Origin: Lacrimispora xylanisolvens
GTDB taxonomy: Bacteria > Bacillota > Clostridia > Lachnospirales > Lachnospiraceae
NCBI GenBank assembly: GCA_017084465.1
Contig: CP070896.1
Coordinates: 2,779,001-2,843,000, forward strand
DNA: 64,000 nt
Reading direction: 5' to 3'
The position numbers were made by a program, and so were the translations under genes. Positions 43,886 through 53,992 of this stretch are shown here, piece by piece (the first letter of the stretch is position 1; each line of letters starts with the position of its first letter). The notes below the pieces were generated by a model. The model saw only the letters and a list, made by a program, of their open reading frames with translations, searched no databases and had not been told where the DNA came from.

Positions 43886-44830
43886 TTATCTTATGGATTC
43901 TAATAACTCTACTATTCTTTCCAATTCTGCCTCAGAATAGTACTCAATTTCAACTCTTCCTTTATTTTTATCTTTTCGGTTAATGCTGACTTTGGTACCC
44001 ATGGCAGTTTTCATTCGATCTTCCAGCTCCCGGAATATCAGTGAAATACTTTCATCCTCTTCTTTTACTTCCTTTGGATCTTTCTTTTTTGATAAGGATT
44101 TTACAAGTTTCTCTACTTCCCTAACACTCATATTTTCAGCCACGATCTTACCAGCAAGCTGATATTGCAAATCTCCATCTTCCACTGCCAGTAAAGCTCT
44201 TGCGTGACCGCTGCTAATCTGATCCTGTATCAGCATTTCCTGAATTCGTTCGTCCAGCTTTAATAATCGCATACTATTAGTTATGGTAACCCGATTTTTA
44301 GCTACACGTGCTGCTATTTCTTCCTGCTTCAAACCAAATTCCTGCATCAGGATAGAATAAGCTCTGGCTTCTTCAATAGGATTTAAATCTTCCCTTTGAA
44401 CATTTTCAATCAATGCTATTTCCATGGATTGCTGCTTTGTATATTCACGAATTACTACCGGTACTTCTTTTAAGCCAGCCAGCTTCGCTGCCCGCCATCT
44501 ACGTTCACCGGCGATGATTTCATAGTATTCGCCTTTTTTTTGCACTAAAAGTGGTTGTAATACACCATACTCCTTCATGGATTCAGCTAATTCTACTAAT
44601 GCTTCTTCCCGGAATTCCTTCCTTGGCTGATTATGATTAGGCTCAACCATTGAAATTTTCAAAAACATCTCTTTCCCAGCTTCCGAATCAACTTTCTCTT
44701 TTTCCGGCGCTGGAGTTGTATGTTCTGATTCTTTATGATTCTTCATTTCCTGCTCTTCTGCAGCAGATTCCATTACTTCATCTCCAAAAATTGCGCCAAG
44801 GCCTTTCCCTAAACCTGTTCTCTTTGCCAT
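43886..44830 (-). CDS. parB: Chromosome partitioning protein ParB (Spo0J)
   Basis: Binds parS sites near the origin, spreads as a CTP-dependent clamp and loads SMC. The 314-residue protein starts AKRTGLGKGLGAIFGD, the usual ParB N-terminus that contacts ParA. GERRWRAAKLAGLKEVPVVI is the ParB/Srx CTP-binding core, and IALIENVQREDLNPIEEA the following box. The helix-turn-helix lies around KQEEIAARVAKNRVTITNSM. The C-terminal dimerisation part ends LERIVELLESIR. Three perfect parS sites lie within about 3 kb. The start is two bases after the parA stop. Confidence 0.95.
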   Translation of the reverse strand: MAKRTGLGKGLGAIFGDEVMESAAEEQEMKNHKESEHTTPAPEKEKVDSEAGKEMFLKISMVEPNHNQPRKEFREEALVELAESMKEYGVLQPLLVQKKGEYYEIIAGERRWRAAKLAGLKEVPVVIREYTKQQSMEIALIENVQREDLNPIEEARAYSILMQEFGLKQEEIAARVAKNRVTITNSMRLLKLDERIQEMLIQDQISSGHARALLAVEDGDLQYQLAGKIVAENMSVREVEKLVKSLSKKKDPKEVKEEDESISLIFRELEDRMKTAMGTKVSINRKDKNKGRVEIEYYSEAELERIVELLESIR

Positions 44831-44832
44831 AT

Positions 44833-45603
44833 CTAGATCTCTTCTCCTCTGCTGATAACTTCTGCCGCCAGTAACCGGTAGCTTTCTGCCCCCGCTGATC
44901 TGGAATCATATAAATTGATCGGCATTCCATGGCTGGGAGCCTCTGCCAGTCTGACATTTCTGGGTATGATTGTTTTATAAATATTTTGATTTAAATTGTT
45001 TTTTACACTTTCAACAACTTCCAATGAAAGATTTGTTCTTGCATCATACATGGTAAATACGACTCCCTCCATCTCAAGGGAAGGATTTAATTTCTTTTTC
45101 ACTAAATTTACTGTCTTTAATACCTGACTAAGGCCTTCCAATGCATAATATTCACACTGGATGGGTACTAGAACGGTATTCGCTGCTGTTAAGGCATTAA
45201 TTGTCAATAGACTCAATGACGGAGGACAATCTATAATAATAAAATCATAGTTTTTCTTGACTTTTTCAAGATATGACTTAAGGAGTATCTCCTTATTCTC
45301 AATTTCCAGCAGCTCAATTTCAGCTCCTGCCAGATCCACGTTTGATGGCAATAAATCCAGATTTTCCTGAACGTTAGGTATCAAACATTCTTCTATCTCA
45401 CATTCTCCAACCAACAGATCATAAACAGTACGTTCAATTGTTGATTTTTCCATACCAAGTCCGCTGGTTTCGTTTCCCTGTGGATCAAAATCCACAGCTA
45501 ATACCCGTTGTCCTGACTCTGCAAGACAAGCTGATAGGTTTATTGCGGTCGTTGTTTTACCAACTCCGCCCTTCTGGTTTGCTATCGCGATGATTCTTCC
45601 CAT
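44833..45603 (-). CDS. parA: Chromosome partitioning ATPase ParA (Soj)
   Basis: A 256-residue Walker ATPase that works with ParB in origin segregation and, in Bacillus, also regulates DnaA. The deviant Walker A box is KGGVGKTTTAINLS (with the signature lysine), DFDPQGNETSGLG is the A' motif, and FIIIDCPPSLSLLT is Walker B. The start ATG 45603 (MGRIIAIANQ) follows CAGGAGAAAA. It is first in the parA-parB-DUF4446 operon. A parS site lies 110 bases upstream of its start. Confidence 0.95.
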   Translation of the reverse strand: MGRIIAIANQKGGVGKTTTAINLSACLAESGQRVLAVDFDPQGNETSGLGMEKSTIERTVYDLLVGECEIEECLIPNVQENLDLLPSNVDLAGAEIELLEIENKEILLKSYLEKVKKNYDFIIIDCPPSLSLLTINALTAANTVLVPIQCEYYALEGLSQVLKTVNLVKKKLNPSLEMEGVVFTMYDARTNLSLEVVESVKNNLNQNIYKTIIPRNVRLAEAPSHGMPINLYDSRSAGAESYRLLAAEVISRGEEI

Positions 45604-45712
45604 TTTTAATTTTCTCCTGTTACAACGTCCGGAAATGCAGTTCAAATTAGAGTATAACATACTTTATTTTTTCCTATGGTTTCAAGTAAAAAAATACAGA
45701 AATTACAAAAAA

Positions 45713-45728
45713 TGTTTCACGTGAAACA
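45713..45728. other. parS site 1
   Basis: TGTTTCACGTGAAACA, a perfect 16-base palindrome identical to the ParB-binding consensus, in the gap between parA and the alpha/beta hydrolase gene. Confidence 0.95.
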
Positions 45729-45827
45729 TTCTTCCAAGTTTAAGAATAAATTAATATGTTTGACGTTGTAAGTCCATATCGATTATATTATAATAAGAAG
45801 AGATTATCCGCACTCAGGAGGTATATA

Positions 45828-46782
45828 ATGAAAACTAAGAGTAAATTACTGACTCTGCTCATCCTTTCAGCAAGTACAGCTGCCGCAACTGCAGTTATTA
45901 ATAAATTTGTTAAACTCTCTGCATCTTCTAAAAATATCTTATCAGATGCAAAGTCCTTATGTTACAAATGGAGATTCGGTAATATCCATTATACGAAATC
46001 TGGCACAGGGAAACCACTTCTTTTAATCCATGATCTAACTGCTTACTCTAATAGTTATGAGTGGAACAGCATGATTTCATTGTTGAAAGAACAGTATACC
46101 GTATACACCATTGATCTTCTGGGATGTGGTCGTTCAGAGAAACCCGATCTTACCTATACTAATTATCTCTATGTACAGATGCTCTCTCTCCGATTTTATT
46201 AAATCAGAAATTGGGCACCGAACCAATGTAATTGCTACCGGTGCTTCATCAGCACTGGCTCTTATGGCATGTAATAATGCTCCAGAATTATTCGACCAGA
46301 TTATGCTCATTAATCCAGAAAGTCTAATGACATGTAGCCAGATACCCAATAATCATTCCAAAGTATATAAATTCATTTTGGATCTGCCCATTTTAGGTAC
46401 TCTCCTCTATCATATATCAGTGAGCAAGCAATCTATATCAGAAGAATTTAGTAAAAATTACTATTTCAACCCTTATTCCGTAAAGAGCTCAATCATAGAT
46501 GCATATTATGAATCCGCTCATTTAGGAGAATCACCAAAATCTCTGTATGCCAGTGTAAAGTGTAATTATACGAAATGTAATGTAACCAATGCACTGAAAA
46601 AAATCAACAACAGCATCTACATTACTGGTGGTGAGGAAATGGATCACATTAATGAAGTTATTTCCGAATATCAAAAGTATAACCCAGCTATTGAAAGTTC
46701 TCTGGTATCAAAGAGTAAATATCTTCCACAATTGGAGAATCCTAACAGTCTGTATCAATTAATTCAAATGTACTTTCTATAA
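45828..46782 (+). CDS. Alpha/beta hydrolase with N-terminal membrane or export segment, frameshifted
   Basis: Starts MKTKSKLLTLLILSASTAAA after GGAGG; the hydrophobic N-terminus suggests a membrane anchor or signal. The hydrolase part shows LLLIHDLTAYSNSYEW (oxyanion loop, D in place of the usual G) and DLLGCGRSEKP. The frame breaks in the CTCTCTCTCC stretch at 46181-46190. After it the sequence continues SDFIKSEIGHRTNVIATGAS, where G-A-S-S replaces the usual G-x-S-x-G nucleophile elbow. A late histidine is not obvious, so catalytic activity is uncertain. The corrected length is about 318 residues. It is the only plus-strand gene between 43 and 53 kb and is flanked by parS sites on both sides. 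Confidence 0.72.
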
Positions 46783-46787
46783 AAAAA

Positions 46788-46803
46788 TGTTTCACGTGAA
46801 ACA
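46788..46803. other. parS site 2
   Basis: Perfect copy of TGTTTCACGTGAAACA, six bases past the alpha/beta hydrolase stop. Confidence 0.95.
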
Positions 46804-46831
46804 TTCCTACAGAGATAGATTCTCTACTGGA

Positions 46832-46847
46832 TGTTTCACGTGAAACA
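46832..46847. other. parS site 3
   Basis: Third perfect copy of TGTTTCACGTGAAACA, 44 bases centre-to-centre from site 2 and six bases beyond the rsmG stop codon. Confidence 0.95.
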
Positions 46848-46852
46848 TTTTA

Positions 46853-47584
46853 TTATTTTAAAGGCTCTTTTGATGGTAATCCTGCTTTTCTCGGATACTT
46901 TTTGGAAATTCCATTTACTTTATTAATTTTGATCAATGATCTCTCTGCCTCAGTACCTGGCAGTAAAAATCGTTCTGTATCTTCTATTTTTCCACCTAAT
47001 AGAAAAACCGCATGTTTTGCTTCTCCCAACTCCTCTTCTATCTTTCCAGATTTGTATGGTATAAAACATCCACCTACTTTCACAAAAGGCATGCAATATT
47101 CTGATAAAGTGCTTAAGTTGGCTACTGCTCTGGAAACACAAAGATCATATCGTTCTCTATGATTAATATCACGACCTAAATCTTCCGCTCTTCCATGAAT
47201 TGCACAGATGTCATCCAGACCTAAATTATTAATCACTTCATTAAGAAAATTTATTCTTTTATTCAAAGAATCCATAAGCGTAATTTTAAGTTGTGGATAT
47301 GCTATTTTTAATGGAATTCCAGGAAAACCAGCACCTGTACCAACATCAATTATGCTATAGTCCTCAGTACCCAGATTATCTACAATCTTTATCAGAGATA
47401 AGCTATCAACGAAATGCTTCGATATAACTTCTTCCATCTCTGTAATTGTAGTGAGGTTCATTACCTTATTCCATTCCACTAATATTTCATAATATTTATA
47501 AAATTGCTCCAATTGATTTTTTTCCAAATTAATAGATAATAGACTCAATTCGTTTTGAAACTTTTCATAGAAAGCATCTGTCAT
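46853..47584 (-). CDS. rsmG: 16S rRNA (guanine-N7) methyltransferase RsmG
   Basis: Methylates G527 of 16S rRNA using S-adenosylmethionine. The 243-residue protein has the SAM loop IIDVGTGAGFPGIPL, and before it VMNLTTITEMEEVISKHFVDS, typical of RsmG (GidB). CVSRAVANLSTLSEY is also conserved. It is the last gene of the mnmE-mnmG-rsmG group and starts 10 bases behind mnmG. Loss of RsmG gives low-level streptomycin resistance in many bacteria. Confidence 0.95.
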   Translation of the reverse strand: MTDAFYEKFQNELSLLSINLEKNQLEQFYKYYEILVEWNKVMNLTTITEMEEVISKHFVDSLSLIKIVDNLGTEDYSIIDVGTGAGFPGIPLKIAYPQLKITLMDSLNKRINFLNEVINNLGLDDICAIHGRAEDLGRDINHRERYDLCVSRAVANLSTLSEYCMPFVKVGGCFIPYKSGKIEEELGEAKHAVFLLGGKIEDTERFLLPGTEAERSLIKINKVNGISKKYPRKAGLPSKEPLK

Positions 47585-47594
47585 ATTTCCTACC

Positions 47595-49494
47595 TCACTC
47601 CTTCTGATCTGTATTTTTATGAAACTTCAACTGTTCTAAGTAAACCAGAAGTACGGAGATGTCTGCTGGAGAAACACCTGATATTCTGGATGCCTGTCCA
47701 ATAGACAAGGGCTTATATAAATTCAGTTTCTGGATGGCTTCTCTTCTCAATCCTTTTACATCTGCATAATCGAATTCTGCCTGCAGCTTTCTGTTTTCCA
47801 GTTTTTTATACTGTGATACCTGTTGCTTCTGTCTGCGTATATATCCTTCATACTTAATATTGATATCTACCTGTTCCATTACATCATTTGGTAGTGATAA
47901 ACGATTGGTATCGATATCAGTTAACATAATATAATTAAGTTCTGGTCTGCGCACTAATTCCGCCAAAGTTGTTCCTGTTTAACGGCGTGCTCCCGTGCTT
48001 CTCCAAAAACTCCTGTACTTTACTGGATGCTCCGATATTGGTCGATTCCAGACGTTTGATTTCTAATTCAATTGCTTCTTCTTTATTTAATAATTCTTTA
48101 TATCTTTCATCACTGATCAAACCAATCTGATGTCCAATTCCCATTAAACGCAGATCTGCATTGTCCTGACGAAGAAGAAGCCTGTATTCTGCTCTTGATG
48201 TCATCATACGGTATGGTTCCAGATTCTCCTTGGTAACCAGATCATCAATTAAAACACCGATATATGCCTGTGAACGATCTAAAATGACAGGCTCTCTTTT
48301 AAGGATCTTCATGGCAGCATTTACTCCTGCCATAAATCCCTGAACAGCTGCTTCCTCATAACCTGAACTTCCGTTAAACTGTCCACCGCTGAATAAACCG
48401 CTGACTGCTTTAAATTCCAAAGTGGCATACAGCTGTCTGGAATTAATACAGTCATATTCAATCGCGTATGCATTTCTCACGATCTTTACATTTTCCAGCC
48501 CGGGAACCGTTCTGTACATGGCATACTGGACATCCTCAGGAAGGGAACTTGACATTCCTCCCAGATACATTTCATTGGTGTAAAGGCCTTCCGGTTCTAC
48601 AAATACCTGATGACGGTCTTTATCCGGGAACTTTACCACTTTATCCTCGATGGATGGGCAATATCTTGGTCCTGTACCTTCAATTGCGCCGGAATATAAA
48701 GGAGAACGATCCAGGTTATTCCTGATAATCTCGTGTGTGCTGCTATTTGTATAAGTCAGCCAGCAGGATATCTGTTCCTTCTGGATGGATTCCGGATCCG
48801 TTGAAAAGGAAAACGGCACTACTCTCTCATCGCCCAGCTGCTCCTCCATTTTAGAAAAGTCAATGCTTCTTTTATCCACTCTGGCTGGAGTACCCGTTTT
48901 AAAGCGCCTCATTTCGATTCCATTGGCCTTTAAGGAATCAGTTAAGTGATTGGCTGCCTGTAGTCCATTAGGGCCTGTATAATTGCTTACATCACCGTAA
49001 ATGCACCTTGCTCTTAAATAGGTGCCTGTGGCCAATACGGCGGCCTTACAGCGGTATACAGCACCGGAATGTGTTTTAACTCCAGTCAGAATCCCATTTT
49101 CTGTTATTATTTCAGATACTTCTGCCTGCCGTATGGTCAGATGATCTGTATTCTCTAAGATTCTCCTCATAGATCTTGAATAATCCTGTTTGTCTGCCTG
49201 AGCTCTTAATGAATGGACTGCCGGGCCTTTAGACTGGTTAAGCATCTTTGACTGAATAAATGTCTTATCAATGTTTTTCCCCATCTCTCCGCCTAACGCA
49301 TCCAGCTCTCTCACCAGATGGCCTTTTGAGCTTCCACCAATATTGGGATTACAAGGCATCAGCGCAATACTGTCTACACTGACAGTAAACATAATTGTCT
49401 CAAGGCCCAGCCTGGCGCATGCCAGGGCAGCCTCACAGCCAGCGTGACCAGCACCGACTACCACTACGTCATAAGACTCCTCTAAATACTGCAT
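47595..49494 (-). CDS. mnmG: tRNA uridine modification enzyme MnmG (GidA), frameshifted
   Basis: FAD protein that, with MnmE, installs carboxymethylaminomethyl groups at U34 of certain tRNAs. The N-terminus has the dinucleotide fold [21 protein letters not shown] minus its flanks, then [17 protein letters not shown] and GTYLRARC. The frame stops at 47935. One added A in the A3 at 47976-47978 region turns [10 protein letters not shown] into [18 protein letters not shown] and continues to the C-terminal MnmE-binding helical part ending NTDQKE. The corrected size is about 633 residues, normal for MnmG. It follows mnmE by 23 bases. Confidence 0.94.
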
Positions 49495-49517
49495 TTTTAT
49501 CTCCTCTTTTCTGATCC

Positions 49518-50902
49518 TTACTTACCCATACAGAATTTACTGAATATTTCTTTGACCAGATCATCTTCTATAGATTCTCCCAGTATAATTCCAAGCTGCT
49601 CATATGCATCCATTAAGTCTATTGAGTAGAAGTCCTCAGCCATCCCCGTCATGTATGCTTTGTTCCACCATAGAAAGACTTTTAAATGCTTCTTCCAGTG
49701 CATTCTTCTGTCTTACATTAGTGATATAAACCTGATCATTAAAATCAATTTCACCCTCATAGAACATGGTCTTAATCTCATGCTCCAGATCCTCTATGCC
49801 AGAACGGTTTCTGGCAGAAATTGTAATCACCTTATGTCTGGTTCTCTCATTTAATAAATCCGGTGTAACAACCATGGATAAATCTGATTTATTTAAAACA
49901 ATCACTGCTTTCCTGCCTTCAATAAAAGATAATATGTCTTCATCATTCTCATCAAGGGGGCAGGAACCATCCACCACATAGATAATTAAATCAGCGCCCT
50001 CTGCCGCCTGCCTTGCTTTTTCAACCCCTATTTTCTCAACTACATCTTCCGTATCACGGATTCCAGCCGTATCTATCATATTAAGGCTTAAATCTTCTAA
50101 CATGATCTGCTCCTTTAATGTATCACGGGTAGTTCCGGCAATATCTGTAACAATTGCCCGATCTTCACCCACAAGAACATTAAGAAGAGAGGATTTACCA
50201 GCATTGGGTTTTCCCATAATGACAGTCTCAATCCCTTCTGAAAGCACTCTTCCATTCTCTGAAGAACGGATCAATCGCTTCAATTCTTCCTTTATAGGCA
50301 TAATCCCCTGAAGCAGAGTTTCCTGATAACCATCCAGAGAGATATGCTCCGGATCATCAAGTGCCGATTCGATAAAGGCAATATGATATATAATCGTCTC
50401 TCTCTCGCAGTGCACGGACTCGCTTGGAAACTGCACCATCCAGCTGACTGACAGAAGACTTTAAAGCATATTGATTTTTCGCATTAATTACATCAATGAC
50501 TGCCTCAGCCTGAGTTAAATCAATTCTTCCGCTTAAAAATGCCCGTTTGGTAAATTCCCCCGGTTCAGCCGGTCTGGCTCCGTACTTTAAAACAGTCTCC
50601 AGTATCTTTTTCGTAACCAGAACTCCTCCATGACAGTCAATCTCAACGGTATCTTCTCCCGTATAACTGCCCGGCCCTCTCATGAGCAGAACCAGAACCT
50701 CATCAATCAGTTCCTCACCATCATAAATAAAACCGTAATGAATCGTATGAGATTTCTCATCAGAGAGCCTCTTCACACGTTTCCCTTTTCCTTTAAAAAT
50801 CCTGTCTATAATCTGAAATGACTCCTCGCCACTGATCCTTACAATTCCAATCCCGGAACTGGACATCGCTGTGGCAATCGCCGCTATTGTATTCATCTTC
50901 AT
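49518..50902 (-). CDS. mnmE: tRNA modification GTPase MnmE (TrmE), two frameshifts
   Basis: GTPase partner of MnmG. The N-terminal folate-binding domain starts [20 protein letters not shown] and contains [20 protein letters not shown]. The G domain has [12 protein letters not shown] (G1), DIAGTTRD (G2), DTAGIRD (G3) and LNKSDLS (G4). The C-terminus ends FCMGK, the C-x-GK motif. The frame breaks near 50398-50408: one A fewer in GAGAGAGA gives [13 protein letters not shown]. It breaks again near 49646-49650: one G fewer in GGGG gives [10 protein letters not shown]. The corrected protein is about 461 residues, the expected size, so these are probably sequence errors. Confidence 0.94.
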
Positions 50903-50947
50903 ATTCTACCACCTGTTTTACACCAGTCAATATACTGGCGTGAGAAA

Positions 50948-50981
50948 AGGGTTGAGGGTGCCTTCCGCAGCCCCAACCCTC
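50948..50981 (-). terminator. Terminator after jag
   Basis: On the minus strand AGGGTTGGGG pairs with CCCTCAACCCT (one bulge) and is followed by TTTTC. It lies 13 bases past the jag stop and separates the rpmH-jag operon from mnmE. Confidence 0.75.
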
Positions 50982-50993
50982 ATTGTTGTTTGA

Positions 50994-51659
50994 CTATTTA
51001 TCTCTATCCTGATATCGTTCTTTTTTTACATGTTCCTTTTTCAAGGATATTACCACATGTCTGAATGGTTCTTCCCCATCACTTCTGGTAACAACAAATT
51101 TGTCATTCTGAAGTGCGGAGTGAATAATTCTTCTTTCATACGGATTCATAGGCTCCAGAGATACTGGTCTTCTGGTACGCTTCACTTTGTAAGCAATATT
51201 CTTAGCCAGTGTTTCCAGAGTCTCTTTTCTGCGCTCTCTGTAATTTTCCGTATCCAGTTTCACGCGAATATAATCTTCGCTTTCTTTATTAACAACAAGA
51301 CTTACCAGATACTGCAAAGAATCCAGAGTCTGTCCTCTTTTTCCAATCAGAATTCCCATGTCATCACCAGACATATTGATGGAAAGTTCACGCTCTCCCT
51401 GATCAAATGCGGCTTCCATAGAAACTCCTAAATTCATTGCACCAAATACATCGGAAAGAAAGGTCATTGCCATGTCCTCCAAGGTTTCTTTCTTCCTTGC
51501 GCGGATGACAGCAGGCTTTGAACCGATAAATCCCAGAATACCATTACTACCTTTATCAACAATCTCATACTCCAGTTTATCACTGGTTGTTTCCAGTTGG
51601 ATTAATGCTTTTGTAATCGCCTCATCAACGGTTTTTGCTGAAACTGTAATCATATCCAT
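50994..51659 (-). CDS. jag: Jag/KhpB RNA-binding protein
   Basis: Cytoplasmic RNA-binding protein (221 residues) linked to cell elongation and envelope control in Gram-positives. The Jag-N domain is at the start (MDMITVSAKTVDEAITKAL and GSNGILGFIGSKPAV), the KH domain in the middle (GILIGKRGQTLDSLQYLVS, the G-K-R-G loop), and the R3H domain at the end (PYERRIIHSALQ and SDGEEPFRHVVI). It is encoded directly behind yidC, the usual Firmicute order. Confidence 0.95.
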   Translation of the reverse strand: MDMITVSAKTVDEAITKALIQLETTSDKLEYEIVDKGSNGILGFIGSKPAVIRARKKETLEDMAMTFLSDVFGAMNLGVSMEAAFDQGERELSINMSGDDMGILIGKRGQTLDSLQYLVSLVVNKESEDYIRVKLDTENYRERRKETLETLAKNIAYKVKRTRRPVSLEPMNPYERRIIHSALQNDKFVVTRSDGEEPFRHVVISLKKEHVKKERYQDRDK

Positions 51660-51671
51660 AGGTCACCCCTC

Positions 51672-52951
51672 CTATTTACTGTGCTTTTCATTGTACTTCG
51701 AAACCATACGTGCCTTGGCAGAAATGCTGTTGGGATCTGAAGTTGTGCTTTGATAGTAATCGGTAGAAGCCTTTACCTGCTCCTTTGCTTTTTCTATTTT
51801 AGCATTCAGTTCCTGCTCTGCTTTCTCATTGTTAGCCTGAAGATTCTTAAGGTTAGCAGTAGCATTCTGAGAAACACGCTGAGGTGGAAGACCTTTTTTC
51901 GCACGCTTTTTATTTGCCTTATCCAGATTCTTCTTAATCATCTCATCCATATCAATGCGGTTTAAATGACGGTTGATTAAAACCTGCTGAATGATCTGGA
52001 ATACACTGGAAGCAATCCAGTAAATACCAATACCAGACGCAAATGTAAAGCAGAAGAATACGGACATTAAAGGCATTACTGTATTCATGCTCTTCATAGA
52101 TTGTGCCATAGCATTACTCTCATCTGCTCCGCTCTGAGGCTGATTCACTGTCATAAGCTTTGTACTGAACCACTGGCTGGCACCAGCAAGAATAGGAATC
52201 AGGAGTGCAAGGCTTAAATGAAAACCGCCACCAGTTGGGAAAATAACACTGGCTGGTGTTGATGCCAGGTTAATCCCCAGGAAGGAGTTCATATGCTCAA
52301 TCTGAGCAGCATTGGTAGTAATGGTATCCTGGATGGTTGGATAAAGAGCCTTTAAAGCATTCCACTGATCCGGATTTAACTGGTATAAGAAATCCACCAT
52401 TCCATTACTGGTATTTAAATCTCCGATTCTTGATAATGTGACCTTATGATCAGCTGCAAACTGTGTCAGCTGCGCAACATGATCACCACCAAGAGAAGTA
52501 ATTGCAGTCACTACATTGACAAAAACAGCCTTAACACTCTGTACGTAAGCAGGAATATGATAAATTACCTGATAAAGAGCGAACAGAATTGGCATCTGGA
52601 TTACCAGCTGAACACAGCCTCCAGTCATGGATGTTCCGTATTTCTCATAAACTGCCTGCATTTCCACGTTCTGTCTTCTCATGGATTCCTGGTCAGTTTT
52701 ACCTTTATACTTTGCCTGTACGGCGGAAATTTCCGGCTGCATAACGCTCATCAGTTTTGATGATTTCTGCTGTTTTAATGTCAGCGGAAACATTAAAAGC
52801 TTTGTCACAAGAGTAAACAAAATAATACATAAACCAATATTCTGGATTCCAACTGCTGATGTCATCTGAAAAGCAAATCCATGATCACACCCAGAAAAGT
52901 TGCAAATGGTCCCAGAAAACCTCCTACCTTAGTGAGTACTAAGAATTCCAA
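51672..52951 (-). CDS. yidC: Membrane protein insertase YidC, frameshifted near its start
   Basis: Inserts membrane proteins with or without Sec. The N-terminus reads EFLVLTKVGGFLGPFATFLG and GVIMDFAF once one T is added to TTT at about 52876. The start is TTG 52951 after GAGGAGGT, or a nearby codon. The core has NIGLCIILFTLVTKLLMFP, the charged arginine-containing hairpin QMQ-like EMQAVYEKYGTSMTGGCVQL, and ASGIGIYWIASSVFQIIQQ. No lipobox is visible, unlike SpoIIIJ of Bacillus. A charged C-terminal tail of about 100 residues follows (NKKRAKKGLPPQ and a coiled stretch), longer than in the shortest homologues. It lies 19 bases behind yidD. Confidence 0.92.
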
Positions 52952-52970
52952 TGAACTACCTCCTCATCAT

Positions 52971-53186
52971 TTACGGAACTGGATCATAACCGCCTTTTGC
53001 AAAAGGATTACAACGAATAATTCTTATGCAAGCCAAAAACGTACCTTTTAACACACCATACTTTTGCAGTGCCTCAATGGCGTATTGAGAACACGTAGGT
53101 GTGTATATACAGTGAGTTCTTATCTTCAGAGGAGATAAAAATTTCTGATATCCTCTGATCATTAATATCATGATTTTTTTTACCAT
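52971..53186 (-). CDS. yidD: Membrane protein insertion efficiency factor YidD
   Basis: Seventy-one residues with the YidD signature: [20 protein letters not shown], then [14 protein letters not shown] and [13 protein letters not shown]. Cytoplasmic, membrane-associated helper of YidC. It begins 4 bases behind rnpA and precedes yidC, as in many bacteria. Confidence 0.95.
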   Translation of the reverse strand: MVKKIMILMIRGYQKFLSPLKIRTHCIYTPTCSQYAIEALQKYGVLKGTFLACIRIIRCNPFAKGGYDPVP

Positions 53187-53190
53187 AAGA

Positions 53191-53538
53191 TCACTTCGAT
53201 TCTTTTTTTAAAATGTTATGAAGTCCGCACAAGTGCAGATATGCACTTTCGATTGTCTTGTATTTTTCTTCTTTTGCCGATGTTCTCACAACGACCACGA
53301 TGTCTAACCCTGTCTCAATCATATCTTCATGAAGCCTGAAGCTTTCTCTGATTAATCTGGTTATATGATGCCTGATAACACTGTTTCCTACCTTCTTGCT
53401 CACCGAGATACCGATTCTTGTATCCGGCCTGTCCGTCTTTAAAACATACATGACAAGAAGTCTGTTAGCAAGGGATTTTCCACTCTGATATACTTCCCTG
53501 AAATCCCTGTTCTTTTTAATCGAATTAAAATGTTTCAT
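53191..53538 (-). CDS. rnpA: Ribonuclease P protein component
   Basis: Protein subunit that helps the RNase P RNA cut the 5' leader of pre-tRNA. It has 115 residues: [20 protein letters not shown], then [20 protein letters not shown]. The usual R-N-R-x-K-R core reads R-H-H-I-T-R here, a variant that keeps the first and last arginines. [16 protein letters not shown] ends the domain. The start ATG 53538 lies 72 bases behind rpmH, the standard linkage. Confidence 0.94.
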   Translation of the reverse strand: MKHFNSIKKNRDFREVYQSGKSLANRLLVMYVLKTDRPDTRIGISVSKKVGNSVIRHHITRLIRESFRLHEDMIETGLDIVVVVRTSAKEEKYKTIESAYLHLCGLHNILKKESK

Positions 53539-53610
53539 TCAACTCTTTCCTTTTCCGTTTTTCTGGAATTTGAGAAAAGAAAAGGCCACAATTACTTGCG
53601 GCCTGGTCCA

Positions 53611-53745
53611 TTAAGCTGATAATTTTGCTCTTCCTTTTGCTCTTCTGGCAGCTAAAACTTTTCTTCCGCCGGGAGTGCTCATTCTGGCTCTGAAACCATG
53701 AACTTTTGATCTTTGTCTCTTTTTTGGCTGGAACGTCATTTTCAT
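53611..53745 (-). CDS. rpmH: 50S ribosomal protein L34
   Basis: A 44-residue, strongly basic protein, [20 protein letters not shown] then [19 protein letters not shown], ending AKLSA. This is the full-length L34 sequence. ATG 53745 follows AGGAGGTGTCCG. It heads the rpmH-rnpA-yidD-yidC-jag operon and has a near-consensus promoter. It is read in a different frame from a longer but spurious overlapping frame. Confidence 0.96.
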   Translation of the reverse strand: MKMTFQPKKRQRSKVHGFRARMSTPGGRKVLAARRAKGRAKLSA

Positions 53746-53834
53746 AATCTACGGACACCTCCTCTTGTTACAATAGCTTATCATAGGCAATATGATGAAA
53801 CATATTGAGACTATTTTAATTAAACATCATACCA

Positions 53835-53863
53835 ATTATATAGAACAAACCATGGTTCGTCAA
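53835..53863 (-). promoter_or_regulatory. Promoter of the rpmH operon
   Basis: On the minus strand TTGACG (53863-53858) and TATAAT (53840-53835) with a 17-base spacer, about 90 bases before rpmH. A plus-strand TATAAT at 53923-53928 may serve the GH43 gene, with a weak -35. Confidence 0.75.
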
Positions 53864-53992
53864 GGGAAAAATATAAGTTTTCATCATACTTCTAATATTT
53901 TCCACATTCCCGGATTATGCAGTATAATAAATAAAACTATTTAATTTCCCAATGGGGATTCTAGGAAGAATAAAAAAGGATGGGTTAATACA

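Noticed and set aside
45700-46860. Prophage or plasmid partition region
   Set aside because: parA, parB, parS and the rsmG-mnmG-mnmE neighbours are the standard chromosomal origin arrangement; no phage or plasmid replication gene is seen.
53525-53758. A 77-codon minus-strand frame over rpmH
   Set aside because: The rpmH frame (53611-53745) gives an exact L34 protein; the longer frame is an out-of-phase shadow.
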